Below, one piece after another: positions 46,064 to 58,040 of a stretch of DNA of 64,000 nt. The notes beneath the pieces were generated by a model. The model had not been told where the DNA came from and did no database searches. It saw only the letters and a program-made list of their open reading frames with translations. Origin of the DNA: Bettongia penicillata ogilbyi. Its lineage: Eukaryota > Chordata > Mammalia > Diprotodontia > Potoroidae. Position 1 is the first letter of the stretch. Each line of letters starts with the position of its first letter. A program made the translations under genes and the position numbers. The stretch is taken from the NCBI GenBank assembly GCA_023548195.1, contig JAJHZJ010000252.1, positions 2,735,395-2,799,394 of the forward strand, read 5' to 3'.

Positions 46064-46266
46064 CAGGGATAGGAAACCTGCAGCCTCAAGGCCACATATA
46101 GCCCTCTAGGTCCTCAAGTGTGGCCTTTTGACTGAGTCCAAATTTTACAGAACAAATCCCCTTAATAAAAGGATTTGTTCTGTGTAACTTGGGCTCAGTC
46201 AAAAGGCTGCACCCAAGGACTTAGAAGGCCACATGTGGCCTTGAGGCCACAGGCTCACCATCCCTG
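46064..46266. mobile_element. hAT-type palindromic MITE, full length (203 bp)
   Basis: Left end cagggataggaaacctgcag and right end ctcaccatccctg are inverted relatives. The arms cctcaaggccacata and ggccacatgtggccttgagg pair. The central hairpin has 13-bp perfect arms, acagaacaaatcc (46147-46159) and ggatttgttctgt (46171-46183). No clear 8-bp target duplication remains. Non-coding. Confidence 0.8.
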
Positions 46267-46559
46267 GACTAGGATAACCCAGATACACAAGGGCCCAGAG
46301 GTCTCTAGAACTATATCCTGAAATGCTTCGGAGGGTCCTGATGATCTTGTACTCTGAACTTCCAAGATCTCAAGGAACCTAATCCTAGAAGGTGTTGGTC
46401 AGCACAGGAACCCAAGTCATTTAGAGAGAGAAGAAGCAGGGCTGACTACACCATGCAAAAACACAGTAGGGAGATGAAAAGTTGTTCTGTTGCAAATTTG
46501 CAGTTCAAATAAAGCTACAGAGATGAGTAAATCAAAGAAAGTGTAGATCAGCGTTAAAA

Positions 46560-47427
46560 AATATTGTCAGTCTAATGATCCCCCCAAAGCATGAAAGAGG
46601 AGCTAACAAGGCTCAAAATAAAAAATGGATTTCCCACAAGGACTACATGAGTACCTAGAAGAGAAGATTCAAGAGATTTTTAAAAATTAAATAAAAACTC
46701 TGGAGAAGACAACTGGAAAAAGAACAAGTGGTTTACAGGAGAGTATTACTCAAGAAATGAACTGTCTAAAAAATAGAAAGTATCAAAAAAGAAATCAATG
46801 GCTCTCTGAGATAGTAAGGAATATTAAAAAAAAATCAAAAGATTGAAAAGCTAGACAAAAATGTAAAATATTGGTTCAAAAACAATTAAACTTGGAAATA
46901 TGTCAAGGAGATATAATTAAAGAATCATTAAATTCCATAAAAATTATGACAAAAAACATGGACACCATATTTCAAGAAATCATAAATTAATACTTCCCAG
47001 ATCTGCTAGAACTAGAGGACAAAGTAAAAATAGAAATAATTCATTAATTACTTTCTGAAAGAAATTCAAAAGGAAATGTTCCAGGAAAGTTATAGCCACT
47101 ATAAAGAATTACTGTGTTAATGAAAAAATACTGCAAGTATTCAGAAAGAAGCAGTTAAAATATCAAGGAACCTTAGTCAGGATCACATAAGACCTGACAG
47201 TGTCTACGATAAATGAGAGGGGATCTTGGAACACAATCTTCTGAGAGGAAGATGCAGGTTTACAGCCAAAAATAACGTATCCTCTGAAACTGAGTATAAT
47301 CAGACAGGGAGGGAAAAAATGGATCTATAATGGAATGGAGGACTTTCAAACATTTCTGATGAAAAAAACTAGAGCTGAGTAGGAATTTTGAAATGCAAAC
47401 ATGAGTCAAGAGAAACAGAGAAGCATG
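46560..47427 (+). pseudogene. L1 ORF1 protein remnant
   Basis: A Lys/Glu-rich region (46620-46900) equivalent to the ORF1p coiled coil precedes a segment whose codons still spell a LLELEDKVKIEI-like stretch near 47007-47040, corresponding to LLETEDKVEVER in the HAL1 copy at 63.5 kb. Later the wording that encodes the ORF1p C-terminal domain is present in order: ggatcacataagacctgaca, actgagtataatcagacagg, ggactttcaaacatttctga and gagctgagtaggaattttga. It ends at the expected gaagcatga stop (47427). Numerous stops and indels, so no functional product. Confidence 0.7.
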
Positions 47428-48437
47428 AAAGAAATTATCTTTAGATCTACAGATGGAGGAAGTTTATTACCAAACAAGGACAATTTTGATTACATAAAAT
47501 TCAAAAGTTTTCACACAAACAAAACTAAAGCAATTAAAATTAGAAGATGAACAGGAAATTGGGGAGGAGGAAAGATTTGCAGCATATTTCTCTGCTAAAA
47601 GTCTCACTTTTATAATATGTAGGGACCTAAGCCACATTTATAAGAATAAGAGTCATTCACAAATTGATAAATTGTCAAAGAAAACGAATGTGCAGTTTTC
47701 ATAAAATGAAGTCCAAGTTATGAACAATCATATAAAATGCTTTAAATCACTAATAAATAAGAGAAATATACATTAAAATAACTGAGATACCACCTCACAC
47801 CCAAGAAATTGGCAAAGTTGATCAAAAAGGAAAACAACAAATTTTGGAGAGGCTGTGGGAAATTAATGCATTAATGTATTGTTGGTAGAACTGTGAACTG
47901 ATCCAACCATTCTGAAAAGCATTTTGAAACTATGCCCAAAAGCTAATAGAATACTGTTTGACCCAGTAAAACTGCTAACTGGGTCTATACCCCAAAAGAG
48001 ATCGAAGAAAGAAAAAAATGACATATAAACAAAAATATTTATGGCAGCTCTTTTTGTAGTCAGAAATAATTGGAGAAATAGGAAATGACCATCAACTGGA
48101 GAATGGCTGAATAAGTTATGTACATGAATATGATGATATGCTATCATACTGCAAGAAATGATGAAGGGGATGGTTGCAGAAAAAACCTGGAAAGACTTGT
48201 GTGAACTGATGCAAAGTGAAGCTAGCAGAACCAAGTAAGCCACAATAACAAAAATATTGCAAAGATAAACATCTTTGAAAGACTTAGAAACCCTGTTCAA
48301 CACAGTGACCAATCAGAAGTCCAAAAGACTCATGATAAATCAAAAATGCTATCTACTTTAAGATACAGACCTGATGGATTTAAAGTACATATTGAAGCAT
48401 GTTTTTTCCTCCTTCCTTCCACTCATTTTTTCTTTAT

Positions 48438-48440
<3 letters not shown>

Positions 48441-48494
<54 letters not shown>

Positions 48495-48511
48495 TCTCTC
48501 CCTCTCTCTCT
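48441..48511. repeat. (TC)n microsatellite
   Basis: About 35 TC units with two ccc interruptions, in the L1 3' UTR. Confidence 0.97.
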
Positions 48512-48513
48512 GG

Positions 48514-49155
48514 TGTGATGAATAAAAACTGCAAGAGACAGAGTTTCTGGGTAATTAATAATCAATTTTTAAAATTAAGCAATCGATAGTTGGGAATCAA
48601 TCAAGTGATGGTCAGTGGTTTCTCTTGGTAATCAAAGTTGCCAAGGGAGACCCTGAACTACCTTAAATACCTTCTGAAAGGGAATTCCCCTGACAAGTGA
48701 AAATCAATCCAGACTGGTGAATGTATAATAAGGATGTCGGTTAAAAGTTTTCTTGCTGAAAAGGTGGCTTAGCATGAGACTCAGTAGCCTCCAGAAAGCT
48801 GGGCGGGCAAAGCCATTTTTATCAGCACCTCCTTGGTTGGTTTTCTCCTTTAGGAACTGGGTCACTCTGTACTTTAATAGAGGACATCAAGGACAGGGGT
48901 TCCTTCCCTCAGGGTGAGGGCTTGCTTAGATAGCATTCTGTTTATACTCTGAACAGAAATTAGATCTTATAGTTGGGTGGGGTCCTGCATGTTCTTTGAG
49001 GGTTAGGAGCAATCTCATCAATCAGCCATGCCCTTTATATACTGACCTTAACTGGAGTTGGGCCTTTACAGCAAATAGAAGGAAAAAGGGTGAATCACAA
49101 TTAATAATTAGTTATTTATATAATAGTGTAATATTAATTTTTCCTGTGGCTAACG
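48514..49155 (-). mobile_element. Probable solo LTR of an endogenous retrovirus, nested in the L1 3' UTR
   Basis: About 642 bp unlike L1 separates the L1 TC tract from the L1 3' terminus. Read on minus it starts near cgttagccacaggaaaaatt and ends tttttattcatcaca, close to the TG...CA pattern of LTRs (first base mutated). It contains a tatttaagg TATA-like string and has no coding capacity. I see no clear 4-6 bp target duplication. The LTR call is inference from length, position and ends; an unrelated insertion is possible. Confidence 0.5.
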
Positions 49156-49309
49156 AAGGTATTTATTTTCCTTGACAATACATATTTGTAATGAGTTTTG
49201 TTTTTCTTGCCCCCTCAATAGATGTGGGGAGTGGAAGGTGAGAGGGAGAAAATTCAAAACTGAAAATAAAATTGAGCTGAAAAAACCCAGAAAAACATAG
49301 AAAGGTAAA

Positions 49310-49770
49310 TTTATTTAACTAGTTGGAAGGGACTATATGACATATTCTTATTGGGGGAGATAAAACAAATGTCCTTTCAGAATAATTCCTTCAAAGGGCA
49401 TTGTGAGAGGGATAAATAAGAAAAATGGAAGATCTGAATATATATTGATCCAATTCTGAAAATTTAAAGAGAAAAGAGAAGAGAGAGTAAAAGAATGTAG
49501 AGAGCAGAAAGAAAGAAGTACAAATGATTATTTTTCACAATCTGTTGGCAAGAGAAGAATATATAAGCTTGGATGAAGGGTGGAGGGTTGAGAAGGCATC
49601 AGATGAACCTCACTCTTACATGAAATGCTAAAAGATGGGTTGAACACATACAAACAATTTGATGTAGAAAGACATCAAATTCAATAGGGAAATAGAGAGG
49701 GATGGAGAAGATTGAAAAGGAGGGAAAGGAATAATTGCAAGGGAAACAAATTTCTTAATCCTGAAGAAAG
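49310..49770 (+). mobile_element. L1 3' UTR fragment of another subfamily, sense
   Basis: ttggaagggactatatgaca, tggatgaagggtggagggtt and catcagatgaacctcactct then tacatgaaatgc, which I recognise as sense marsupial L1 3' UTR wording. Confidence 0.6.
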
Positions 49771-49819
49771 GATTAAATTATTTTAAAAAGGAAAACACTA
49801 GAATCTAAGGTGATGTTCA

Positions 49820-50130
49820 CTCTTTGGAAAATGACTGAACAAAGTGTGATGGATGAATATCATGGAATATTACTGTGCTATAAAAAATGATGAAAAAGAC
49901 AATTTCAGAGAATCCTGGGTAATGTGAACTGATGCAGACTAAAATGAAAAGAACTAGGAAATCTATTTATACAAGGACAATAATGTTGTAACAAAAGCAG
50001 TTTTCAAAGTCTCAGAACTGTGGTCAGTGAAATGACCAGCTGTCTTCAGAGAACTTAAAATGAAGCCTGTTACTCACCTCCTGAGAGGGAGGTGATGAAC
50101 TCAAGGTGCAGAAAGATACATTTTTAAAAA
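49820..50130 (+). mobile_element. L1 ORF2 end/3' fragment, sense
   Basis: atatcatggaatattactgt then gctataaaaaatgatgaaaa, followed by gtgaactgatgcagactaaa atgaaaagaa. Confidence 0.75.
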
Positions 50131-50139
50131 CTGTTTTTT

Positions 50140-52200
50140 GGATAATTTTTTATTTTTAAATTGAATTCCCAATTCTCTCCCTCCTTCCTACTCTTCACAT
50201 ACCTACTGAGAAGGCAAGCAAAATACTTTCCATTATACATATGAAGTCATGTAAAATATTTCCAAATTAGCCTTATCACAAAAAATGCGAAAAAAAAAAA
50301 AGAGAAAAGTATATTTCAATTTGCACTCAAAATTCATCAGTTTTCTCACTGGAGCTGGATAGCATTTTTAAAAACCATGAGTCATTTGGAATTGTCTTGG
50401 ATTATTGTGTTCATCCTATCCACAGTTATAATTATTAACTGTGCATTTCCTTCTATCCTATTTTTTTCTGTTTAGCCTTCTCTCTCTCTTTTTATCCCAT
50501 CCCTCCTCAAAAAAGTTTTGCTTCTGAACAATGCCTGTTTTGATCCACCCTGTCTTTTGCTACCCCTGACCCCATATCTTTTATTTCCTTCCCCTCCTAC
50601 TTCCCTATCAGGTAAGATAGATTTCTGTGTCCAACTGAGTGTGTATGTACAGTCATCTTGCATTGAACCAATTCTGATGAGAGTGAGGTTCAACCATTGC
50701 CTGTCACTCTCTCTACCCTGCCTTCTACAAACCCCATTCCTCCTTTGTTATAAAAGCTCTTTGACTGAAAAACAATAACTTAAAAGCTCTTCCTTATGGA
50801 CCTCTTATGTGATAAAAATTTCCCCATTCTTCCTTTCCCTTCTTATTTTTCCCAGTGCATCCTTCTTTCTCATCCTCTCTTTTTAGGTAATCATCACGAC
50901 ATAATCAACTCATACTCATGACTCTGTCTATATAGACTCCTTCCAGCTGACCCAATAATAATGAAGTTCTTAGGAGTTACATGTTTCATCTTCACATATG
51001 AGTGTAAACAGTTTAATTTTATTAATTCTCTCATGATTACTCTTTTATGTTTATCTTTTTATGTTTCTCTTGAGTTTTCTGTTTGAATATAAAATTTTCT
51101 ATTCAGCTCTTGTCTTTTCATCTGGAATGCTTGAAAGTCCTCAATTTCATTAAATATCAATCCCTCCCCACTCCTGAAGGATTATATTCAGTTTTGTAAT
51201 CCTAGCTCTTTTGCCTTCCGGAGTATCATAGTCCAAGCTCTGTGCTCCTTTAATGTGGAAGCTGCTAAATCTTGTGTGATTGTGTCATAATTTTCTTGCA
51301 CCATTCATTTCTTTTCCCTATTTTTCCTCTACCACACATTTCTATCTCTAACTCTTCCAGGAATTTTTTGTTGGGCTTGTGTCCAAATAGCATTTTTCTT
51401 TAAGGCTTTGCTTATAGTTGTTTTCACAATGTTGTCTTCTTCTGAGTTCATGTCTTGGCCCATGTAGCAGCTTTTTATGGTCAAGTTCTTCTTTTGTTGT
51501 TTGTTCATGTTTCCAGCCTATTTCTCAACTTTGAACTTTATGTTAGTGTTGGACTCTGTTCAGTGGGGAAGCACCATCCCAAGCTTCTGACTTCTTTCTG
51601 CTGAAGTTTTCAGAGCTAGTTGTGGGGCTTTGCAAAATTTTTGGTACTGTCCAGGGGGTGTGATCTGAGGACAGATATGGTCACTTCTTTCTTGGTCTAT
51701 ATTCTGTCTTTACCCAGGAAGGACGTCTGCTCCTCTTCAGCCACAAACACTAGTTTTCCTCTTTGCCTTCCAACTGCAGCCAGGTCTCACACTCTTTAGG
51801 GGAGGAACACAACTGTTCCTCTTTGCCCTGGAAATATGACCCAGAGTTGTGATATAATGGAGCTGCCAATCTATACCAGTTACATCAAGTGTTTGCACAG
51901 GATCCCTTGGGATCTCTCACTGAAGAGTTGTCCCATCCCTGAACCATCTCTGGGCTGAGAGTTCCTGACAGTGCTTCTACTGCTGCTGTTGCTGGTGTTA
52001 TCATGACCTCCAAGACCCATTACTGGTGGTCCACCTGAGCTCCTGGTCTTGTGTTCACCCTGGTGAGCTCCTAAGTTGTCTTAGGCTTGAAAAATGTCCC
52101 ACTCTAAACTTTTGTAGGCTCAACTGTTTCAAAATTTGATTCGAGAAGTTATTTTAAAGTTGTTTAGAGGGGAAGTTGCCTGTCCTCTGCTATCCTGAAT
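50140..52200 (-). mobile_element. HAL1/L1 element, antisense, internally rearranged
   Basis: 50140-50460 is an antisense L1-type 3' end (ccaattctctccctccttcc, then tcatgtaaaatatttccaaa). 50465-51040 resembles the 3' UTR of the HAL1 at 30.7 kb. 51050-51290 is antisense ORF1 C-terminus (ttcatctggaatgcttgaaa and gtcctcaatttcattaaa). 51290-52200 is mostly antisense leader ending ggggaagttgcctgtcctct gctatcc. The ORF1 N-terminal coding part is largely missing. Confidence 0.7.
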
Positions 52201-53874
52201 CTGTTGCCCATTCTTGAACATGATCACTGTATGGATGTGTTCTGTTTGACTGGGCTTACTTGTTACAAAGGATTTTCTTTCCACCCCTTTAAATTGTTTG
52301 TGTGTGTGTGTGGGGGTGGTAGATAGGTGAAGTTCACATTTTTTAAATGCACAAAAGAGAACAGGGGGAAGTTCAGAAGGAAGCACAAACAGGACAGTTT
52401 TTACAGTAATGTAAAATTGGTTATGTTCTTAAACAATAAATGACATGAAATAGAGATTCATGGATCATATAGAATCTTTTTGTATTCTGCCATGCATACA
52501 GAATGTTCTTTTGAGGAGTTGAAATTAAGAATTAAAAATAATTAAAAAAAGCTTTTGGAGGAAGTGAGGTTAAACTGCATTGGATCTGTATTTGGATGGG
52601 CTAAAGAAACTCATGGCGCTTCAAACCCAAGTTCATGCCACATAAATTTTGTACAAAATTACAAGGCAGTTTATATTCGAGGTAAGTCTAGGATCTTATG
52701 TTGGTAGGATTCCATTATCTGGCCAATAAGTGGTAGAAATGGTACCAGGAAAGCACCTGAGAGGAAATTGCTTGGGGATGGGTTAAGAAAATGCCTCCAT
52801 TTCCTCCTACATTCCTCTCAACACACTTTGACCAGAGTTCTGGTGACTGTCAGAAGGTTGGAAGATTTGAATTTATCAGTATCCCTGTAGTGTTTCTGTC
52901 ACAGCATTGAAAAGTCTGAGTGTTTACACTGGGAATTGAAGGCAAACCAGTTGCATTAAGTAAATACAGCATCAAGATTTTACATGGAGCCTAGAAGAGA
53001 GCTCCATTCTACTTTAGAGGAATACTTTGAAGGACTCCCATAACAGGACTTCCGGGAGTTGAGAGTTACCCCTTTTGACACATGCATTCTAATCATGAAT
53101 TCCCTTTCCTTTGGATTGCAAACATACTTTTGGCAAAGGATTGTGTCCCAGGCTTTTGGGCAGAAGTTTTGTATCAGCTGTTCTTACTACACTACTTTAG
53201 TAAATACCCTTTCTGAAAGTTAATTAATTTTGGCTGGCTAAATGCTGTTAACTGACTATCTTTAGGGAGGAAGCTTACTAGTGGGGGCGCATAATCTATA
53301 ACTTTAGAAAGATATCCCTCAGGGTCTCCTAGAGTCTTAGGAGATAAATAAAAGTTGTCCGCAGGGGAATTTGGATGCCTGTGCTGGTGGGGATTGGAAG
53401 AGTGAGTCCAGTGCCTCCAGTGGTATACTTTCCACTTCAGTACCCCTAATATATTTCTTCAATGCATCAAGAGACTATGAGAACAGATGGTTGAAGAGAT
53501 GCTGCTGGTTGTTTGGATGTGGTATCATGGATTATAGCCAGTTGGGTAAGGCAATCCATCACAGGCATTTTTTATTTCTCCTTGGTTTCCACACTAAGAG
53601 AAGATACTAATGAACTACCTTTTCTCTAGGATGTTGACACTGGAGAATCATGTTGTAAGTATTCAGATAATTCATATGACTCCTCCCAAAATGAAAGTCC
53701 ACCCGCTACTAGAATCCATTATTTTTCTTCCCAGAATTCTAGTTGAACAAATTACAAATACATACATGAACAGCCTAAGAAGTTTCCCCCTGAACATTTT
53801 TCTTGTTTATCCTGGGAACTTTGTGCTTCACAAAGAAGGTTTTCTTGAGTTATGTTTTCACATTGCTGGGAAAA
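52201..53874. other. No feature recognised
   Basis: Contains a small TG run at 52299-52311. No gene or repeat family recognised over about 1.7 kb. The plus frames at 53371-53885 are unsupported. Confidence 0.4.
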
Positions 53875-55070
53875 ATAATTTCTGATAATTTTGTCCTTTT
53901 AGATTTTTGATACTGGTAATTTGGCCTTCTTTTTATATTTTATCAGAATAATTAATAGTTCATCTATTTTATTTGTTCCCCTTAAACAGATCCTAGTTTT
54001 GTCAGTCTTTTTACTTGTTTATTTGGGTTTTTTGATTTCAATTTTGTTAAGCTCTTCTTTGATTTTTAGAATTTCTATTTTGGCATTTAGTTGGGTTTGT
54101 GAATCTATTGATTTTTATAGTTTTTTTTTTTTAAATTGCATATTGAGTTCATTATTCTGTTCTTTCTTTTGTTGATGACAAAAGAGAATTGTTTAGAGAT
54201 ATACATTTTTATCTCAGGATTGTTTTTGTTGGATACTGAAAGTTTTAGTATGCAATTTCATTTTTGTTTTTCTTGGTAACATTAAGTATTTTTTCTGTGA
54301 TTTATTTATTGACAAATCAATCATTAAGGATTACGTTACTTAAGCTTCATTTAAGTTTGAATGCTTTTTCAAAGGCCATTGATTATATTTTGTACTGTAT
54401 TGTGATAAGTAAATGAAGTCTTTAATAGCACTTCTTTTCTGCATTAGTTGATGAGCTTTTTATGCTGTAGTACATGATCAATTTTTGTAAAGGTGCCATG
54501 CATATCTGAAAATATGTATATTTCTTCCTTTCCTCATTGAATTACTGTTAGAATTCTATCATATCTAACTTCTATAAAATTATTTTCAGGCACTTAACTA
54601 TTGTAATTTATCTTTTTCTATGATTTTCCTCTTCTAAAATGACATTTTGATGTCCTTAATTATTATTGTTTTGTTTTCTATTTTTCTTTATGATTTGATT
54701 AATTTTCTCTGTGTGTACTTAAATACTATGTCATTTGTATTGCATATAGATATTATTTCATTTGACTATGATGCTTTGTACCATAATTTAATTTCTCTCT
54801 CTCTTAACAATGCCTCTTTTTATTAATGACAATGATCATGATCTTTGCCCCTATTTTTTTGAATTTTTCTGAAGCATAATAATTTCTCCTCCAGTCCCAC
54901 CTTTTAATTCTGTGTGGCTCTTTATATTTCAGTGGTGTTTCTTGTAGACAACAGATTGTTGAATTCATCTTTCTAATCTGCTCTGGTATTCTCTTCCATT
55001 TATGGGTGAATTCTTTTCATTAACATTCATATTCATGACTATTAATTGTGTTTCCCTCCATCATACTCTT
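53875..55070 (-). mobile_element. L1 ORF2 remnant, antisense
   Basis: The plus strand follows the antisense of L1 ORF2 over 1.2 kb: ttgatttttagaatttctat, tgacaaatcaatcattaagg, atgtatatttcttcctttcc, tttcagtggtgtttcttgta then gacaacagattgttgaattc, and cattcatattcatgactatt. Frameshifted and AT-rich. Confidence 0.75.
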
Positions 55071-55261
55071 TCATATTTTTTCTCATTTTTCCTTCCTCCT
55101 GCCCTTCCCACTATTGTTTTTACAAAGAAGATGATGAAGAAAGAAGAATATGATGAATCTTAATGATCCAGAATCATAGTGATCTGCTTCTGCTCCTCTG
55201 TTCTTTCTCCCCTCCCCAAGACCCCAATCAATCATTCTTAACCTTCCCTTTTTTTCTTTTT

Positions 55262-55540
55262 AGAGGAACTAGACAGGGCAGCAGATAGAGAACTGGTCCA
55301 AGAGTCAGGAAGACATGAGTTCAATTCTGGCCTCAGACACTAACTGGGTGACCCTCAACAAATTACTTAAACCCTCTTTGCTTCAGTTTCCTCACCTATA
55401 AAATGGGAATAGTAATATTGCCTATGTCCTAGGGTTATTAAGAAGATCAAGTAAAATAATATTTGTGTAATGCTTAACACAGTGCCTGGCACATGGTGGG
55501 TGCTTAATAAATGTTTCCTTTCCTCCTTTTAATCCACAAT
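55262..55540 (+). mobile_element. MIR/CORE-type marsupial SINE, sense, near full length
   Basis: Head agacagggcagcagatagag, then gagttcaattctggcctcag, cagtttcctcacctataaaa and cacagtgcctggcacatggt, with tail gggtgcttaataaatgtttc. Confidence 0.85.
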
Positions 55541-55684
55541 TCACCCTCAGGAGTTAAAGTATATTTTTTTGTGATGATTTTCTTCCTGATACTACTTTCC
55601 CTTTTAAAGACCTCTCTCCCTTCTCCCTGTTGAGTTTAATATATTTCTACTGTAACACTTCTACCAGGGATATTTGCCCTCGAT

Positions 55685-56005
55685 ATGCCTATCGATGAGC
55701 TATTCCTCAAATCTAGAATGTTTTTCCCTTCATCTCTACCTCTTAGAATCTAGGCTTCCTTCAAGACTCAGCTCAAACGCCACTTTCTGCAGGAAGCAGT
55801 TCTTTTTGCTGCTAGAGCTCTCCCTGTAAGGTTTCTTTGTATCTATTGATTATTGTATAGCTGTTTATGTAACTGTGGTCTCCCCAGTTAGAATATAAGC
55901 TTTCTGAGGGCAGGCACAATTTTTTGTTTTTTCTTTGTTTCCATGATGCTTAGGGCAGAACTTGTTACATAATAAATGTTTAATAAAACCTTGTTGATTG
56001 ATGAA
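55685..56005 (+). mobile_element. L2 LINE 3' end
   Basis: ttcaagactcagctcaaacg, ccactttctgcaggaagcag and gaatataagctttctgaggg, and the terminus cataataaatgtttaataaa. The classical order of the L2 3' UTR. Confidence 0.8.
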
Positions 56006-57309
56006 TCAGGATCATTTATGCACACTTTCAGGGATAGAAATAAGAAAGGGTGATGATTTATTTGTAGTCTATGCCTATTATCTGAAAAGGAATAGGGTAG
56101 TTTGGCTTCTGGAACTTCTGGATGCCGGATGGATGCTCCTCTGCCTTATACCATCTCCTTATGTATTGCTCAGCGCTGTGTGTCCCAGCAGGGAGAGTTC
56201 ATCTCCACTGTTGGATTTTGCTCAAGGAAATATGATTAAAAGTTGATCTCTCTAGAGAGGATCTGGTTTAATGAAGAAAAGGGTTATAGCCTGGAATGCA
56301 CTCACTGAGGTCTTGAAGTGATGAAGGCACGTTACTAAATGGTCAGACATGACCACAGAAAGGTTAGAAGAGTCCATAAAATCCACAATTACTAATCCCC
56401 CAAACTAGTAATAGGATGAGCAAATGCAAAACAAAGAACCCCAAGAAAACCCAGAATCCCTCAAATCAGTCCACTGATATATGTGTCAGAGTGCTGATTT
56501 TTAAATATCGTGGTTGTCTCAGCTCTGAAGAGGGAGCCTGAATGTAAACAAAGATATTCTGTGAAAACATGCTTTTTTTATTGATTCTATATGTCCTTTT
56601 AAATTAAATTGATGCCTTTGGTTTTTTATATCACAGTCTTAAATATTTCTTAAAATACCTCTTTTTCCCACATAGAAATCTCCCTTGCTACAAATAAAAC
56701 AGTGAAGCAAAACTGACTGATGAATTGCTGTGTCTGAGACCTACCAGTAATATACAACATTCTATGTCCATAGGCCCCCACCTCTCTATTGAGTAGAGGG
56801 GAAGAGTATTTCATCTAGATCTTATATTTTCTGTTGTACACAGAAACTAGTTTTATGTTTCAGCCAGTGTTCCAAATGTCATTTGCAAATTGTAGACTGC
56901 TAGGGTCCCTAGTGTTTCGTGTAATAAAATGGTATGGTTAAAGGGCATGTTCTTGCATTAACAGTTCCTTCTCTTCTTGCAGTATGTAAATGTTTACCAT
57001 AATTAAGAGATGAAGTTGTCGTGTTGTCCTAGTTTGGGTTGTGGGCTTGAAGTTCCTGCAAGGCACCAACAATAAATTATCCCTGCATAGCTGGGATTTG
57101 AAAAAGCAGGACAAGGAGAAAAAGGGGAGTAGAAATTGGTTAATCAGATCTTTCTCCTGATAATAATAACTTTTGTTTTTAATGTTTTCTTAAATCTCTG
57201 GTGTCAATAAAAAAGAATGAGTATGGGTAGGAATGAAAAAGCCACATGGAAAGGTCATATGAATGTCAACTGAAATATAATATAGTAAACTCATCTTTCT
57301 GTTGCATGC
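56006..57309. other. No feature recognised
   Basis: No gene or repeat family recognised. The plus frame at 55998-56246 is unsupported. Confidence 0.4.
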
Positions 57310-57660
57310 CACAAGAGACTAGCAAAGATGGCAGAGTAGAAAGGAGTTGGATAGCCCGGCTCCCTGCCAACAACTCCTCCAACAAAGATCTAAGAAGGGT
57401 ACCAGATGGAGTCATGATCGTTGACTTGGAAGAGAAACCATGGTGGTTCATCTTTCCAGTCAAAGGTCACAAATTCAACTGACATGCAAGTTACCAGTAC
57501 AGAAATTATGAAACAGTGGTAGACTGGGATGATGAACTCAACCTTCAGACTCAACAGGATTAGGTCTGCAGTACTATTGCTCTCACACCAGAGGAAAATG
57601 TAGGACAGATCCCTTGGACTCTGAACAGTGAGGATTTCTACTTGCACAGTAAAGATCATG
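57310..57660 (+). mobile_element. L1-type 5' leader fragment, sense
   Basis: caagagactagcaaagatgg then cagagtagaaaggagttgga and ccaacaactcctccaacaaa resemble the L1 5' UTR start, which in mammals carries a ccaagatgg motif. No downstream ORF1 follows. Assignment tentative. Confidence 0.45.
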
Positions 57661-57689
57661 CAAAATTTTAGTATTCCATAGTGTTCTTA

Positions 57690-58040
57690 CCACGCTTAAA
57701 AAAATGCTATTTTTTTTACATCACCATAATTTTCTATACCATGTCCTCTCATGTGAAAACAAAAAGATTTCCTGAATATGTCTGTCAGTATATGGCTCAT
57801 TCTGCCTCTATAGTCTACCACCTCTTTACCAAGAGGAGAGTGAGACATAAGTTTTATCATCTCTGGAATCAAGATTGATAACTGCCTTGAACTGAATTCT
57901 GCTGTTTTGTGGTGTTGATTTCCATTATGTTTTTTGTGGTTATCAGTATGTTGTTCTTGGTTCTGCATCATTTCATACAAATCTTCCCAAGTTTCTCTGA
58001 ATCCTTCATATTAATTGACCATGCTTTTGTTATAACTGTT
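57690..58040 (-). mobile_element. L1 3' region, antisense
   Basis: atggctcattctgcctctat, tctaccacctctttaccaag and gttcttggttctgcatcatt then tcatacaaatcttcccaagt, as antisense L1 3' region. Confidence 0.65.

Larger units (their letters stand above)
45780..49290 (+). mobile_element. L1 with most of ORF2 missing, sense, with two nested insertions
   Basis: A leader-like section (45780-46500) is split by a hAT MITE. An ORF1 remnant runs to about 47427. From 47440 there is ORF2 C-terminal wording (ggacaattttgattacataa, then ttctgaaaagcattttgaaa and actgggtctataccccaaaa gag). A 3' UTR with a TC microsatellite follows, then an LTR-like insertion, then the 3' terminus (acatatttgtaatgagtttt, aaaattcaaaactgaaaata aaat). 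Most of ORF2 is absent between ORF1 and the ORF2 end, either by internal deletion or because two L1 pieces are juxtaposed. Confidence 0.7.

Noticed and set aside
47863..48312. 149-codon minus frame as a membrane-protein gene
   Set aside because: It is the antisense of an L1 ORF2 end/3' UTR. The hydrophobic look comes from A-rich sense DNA.
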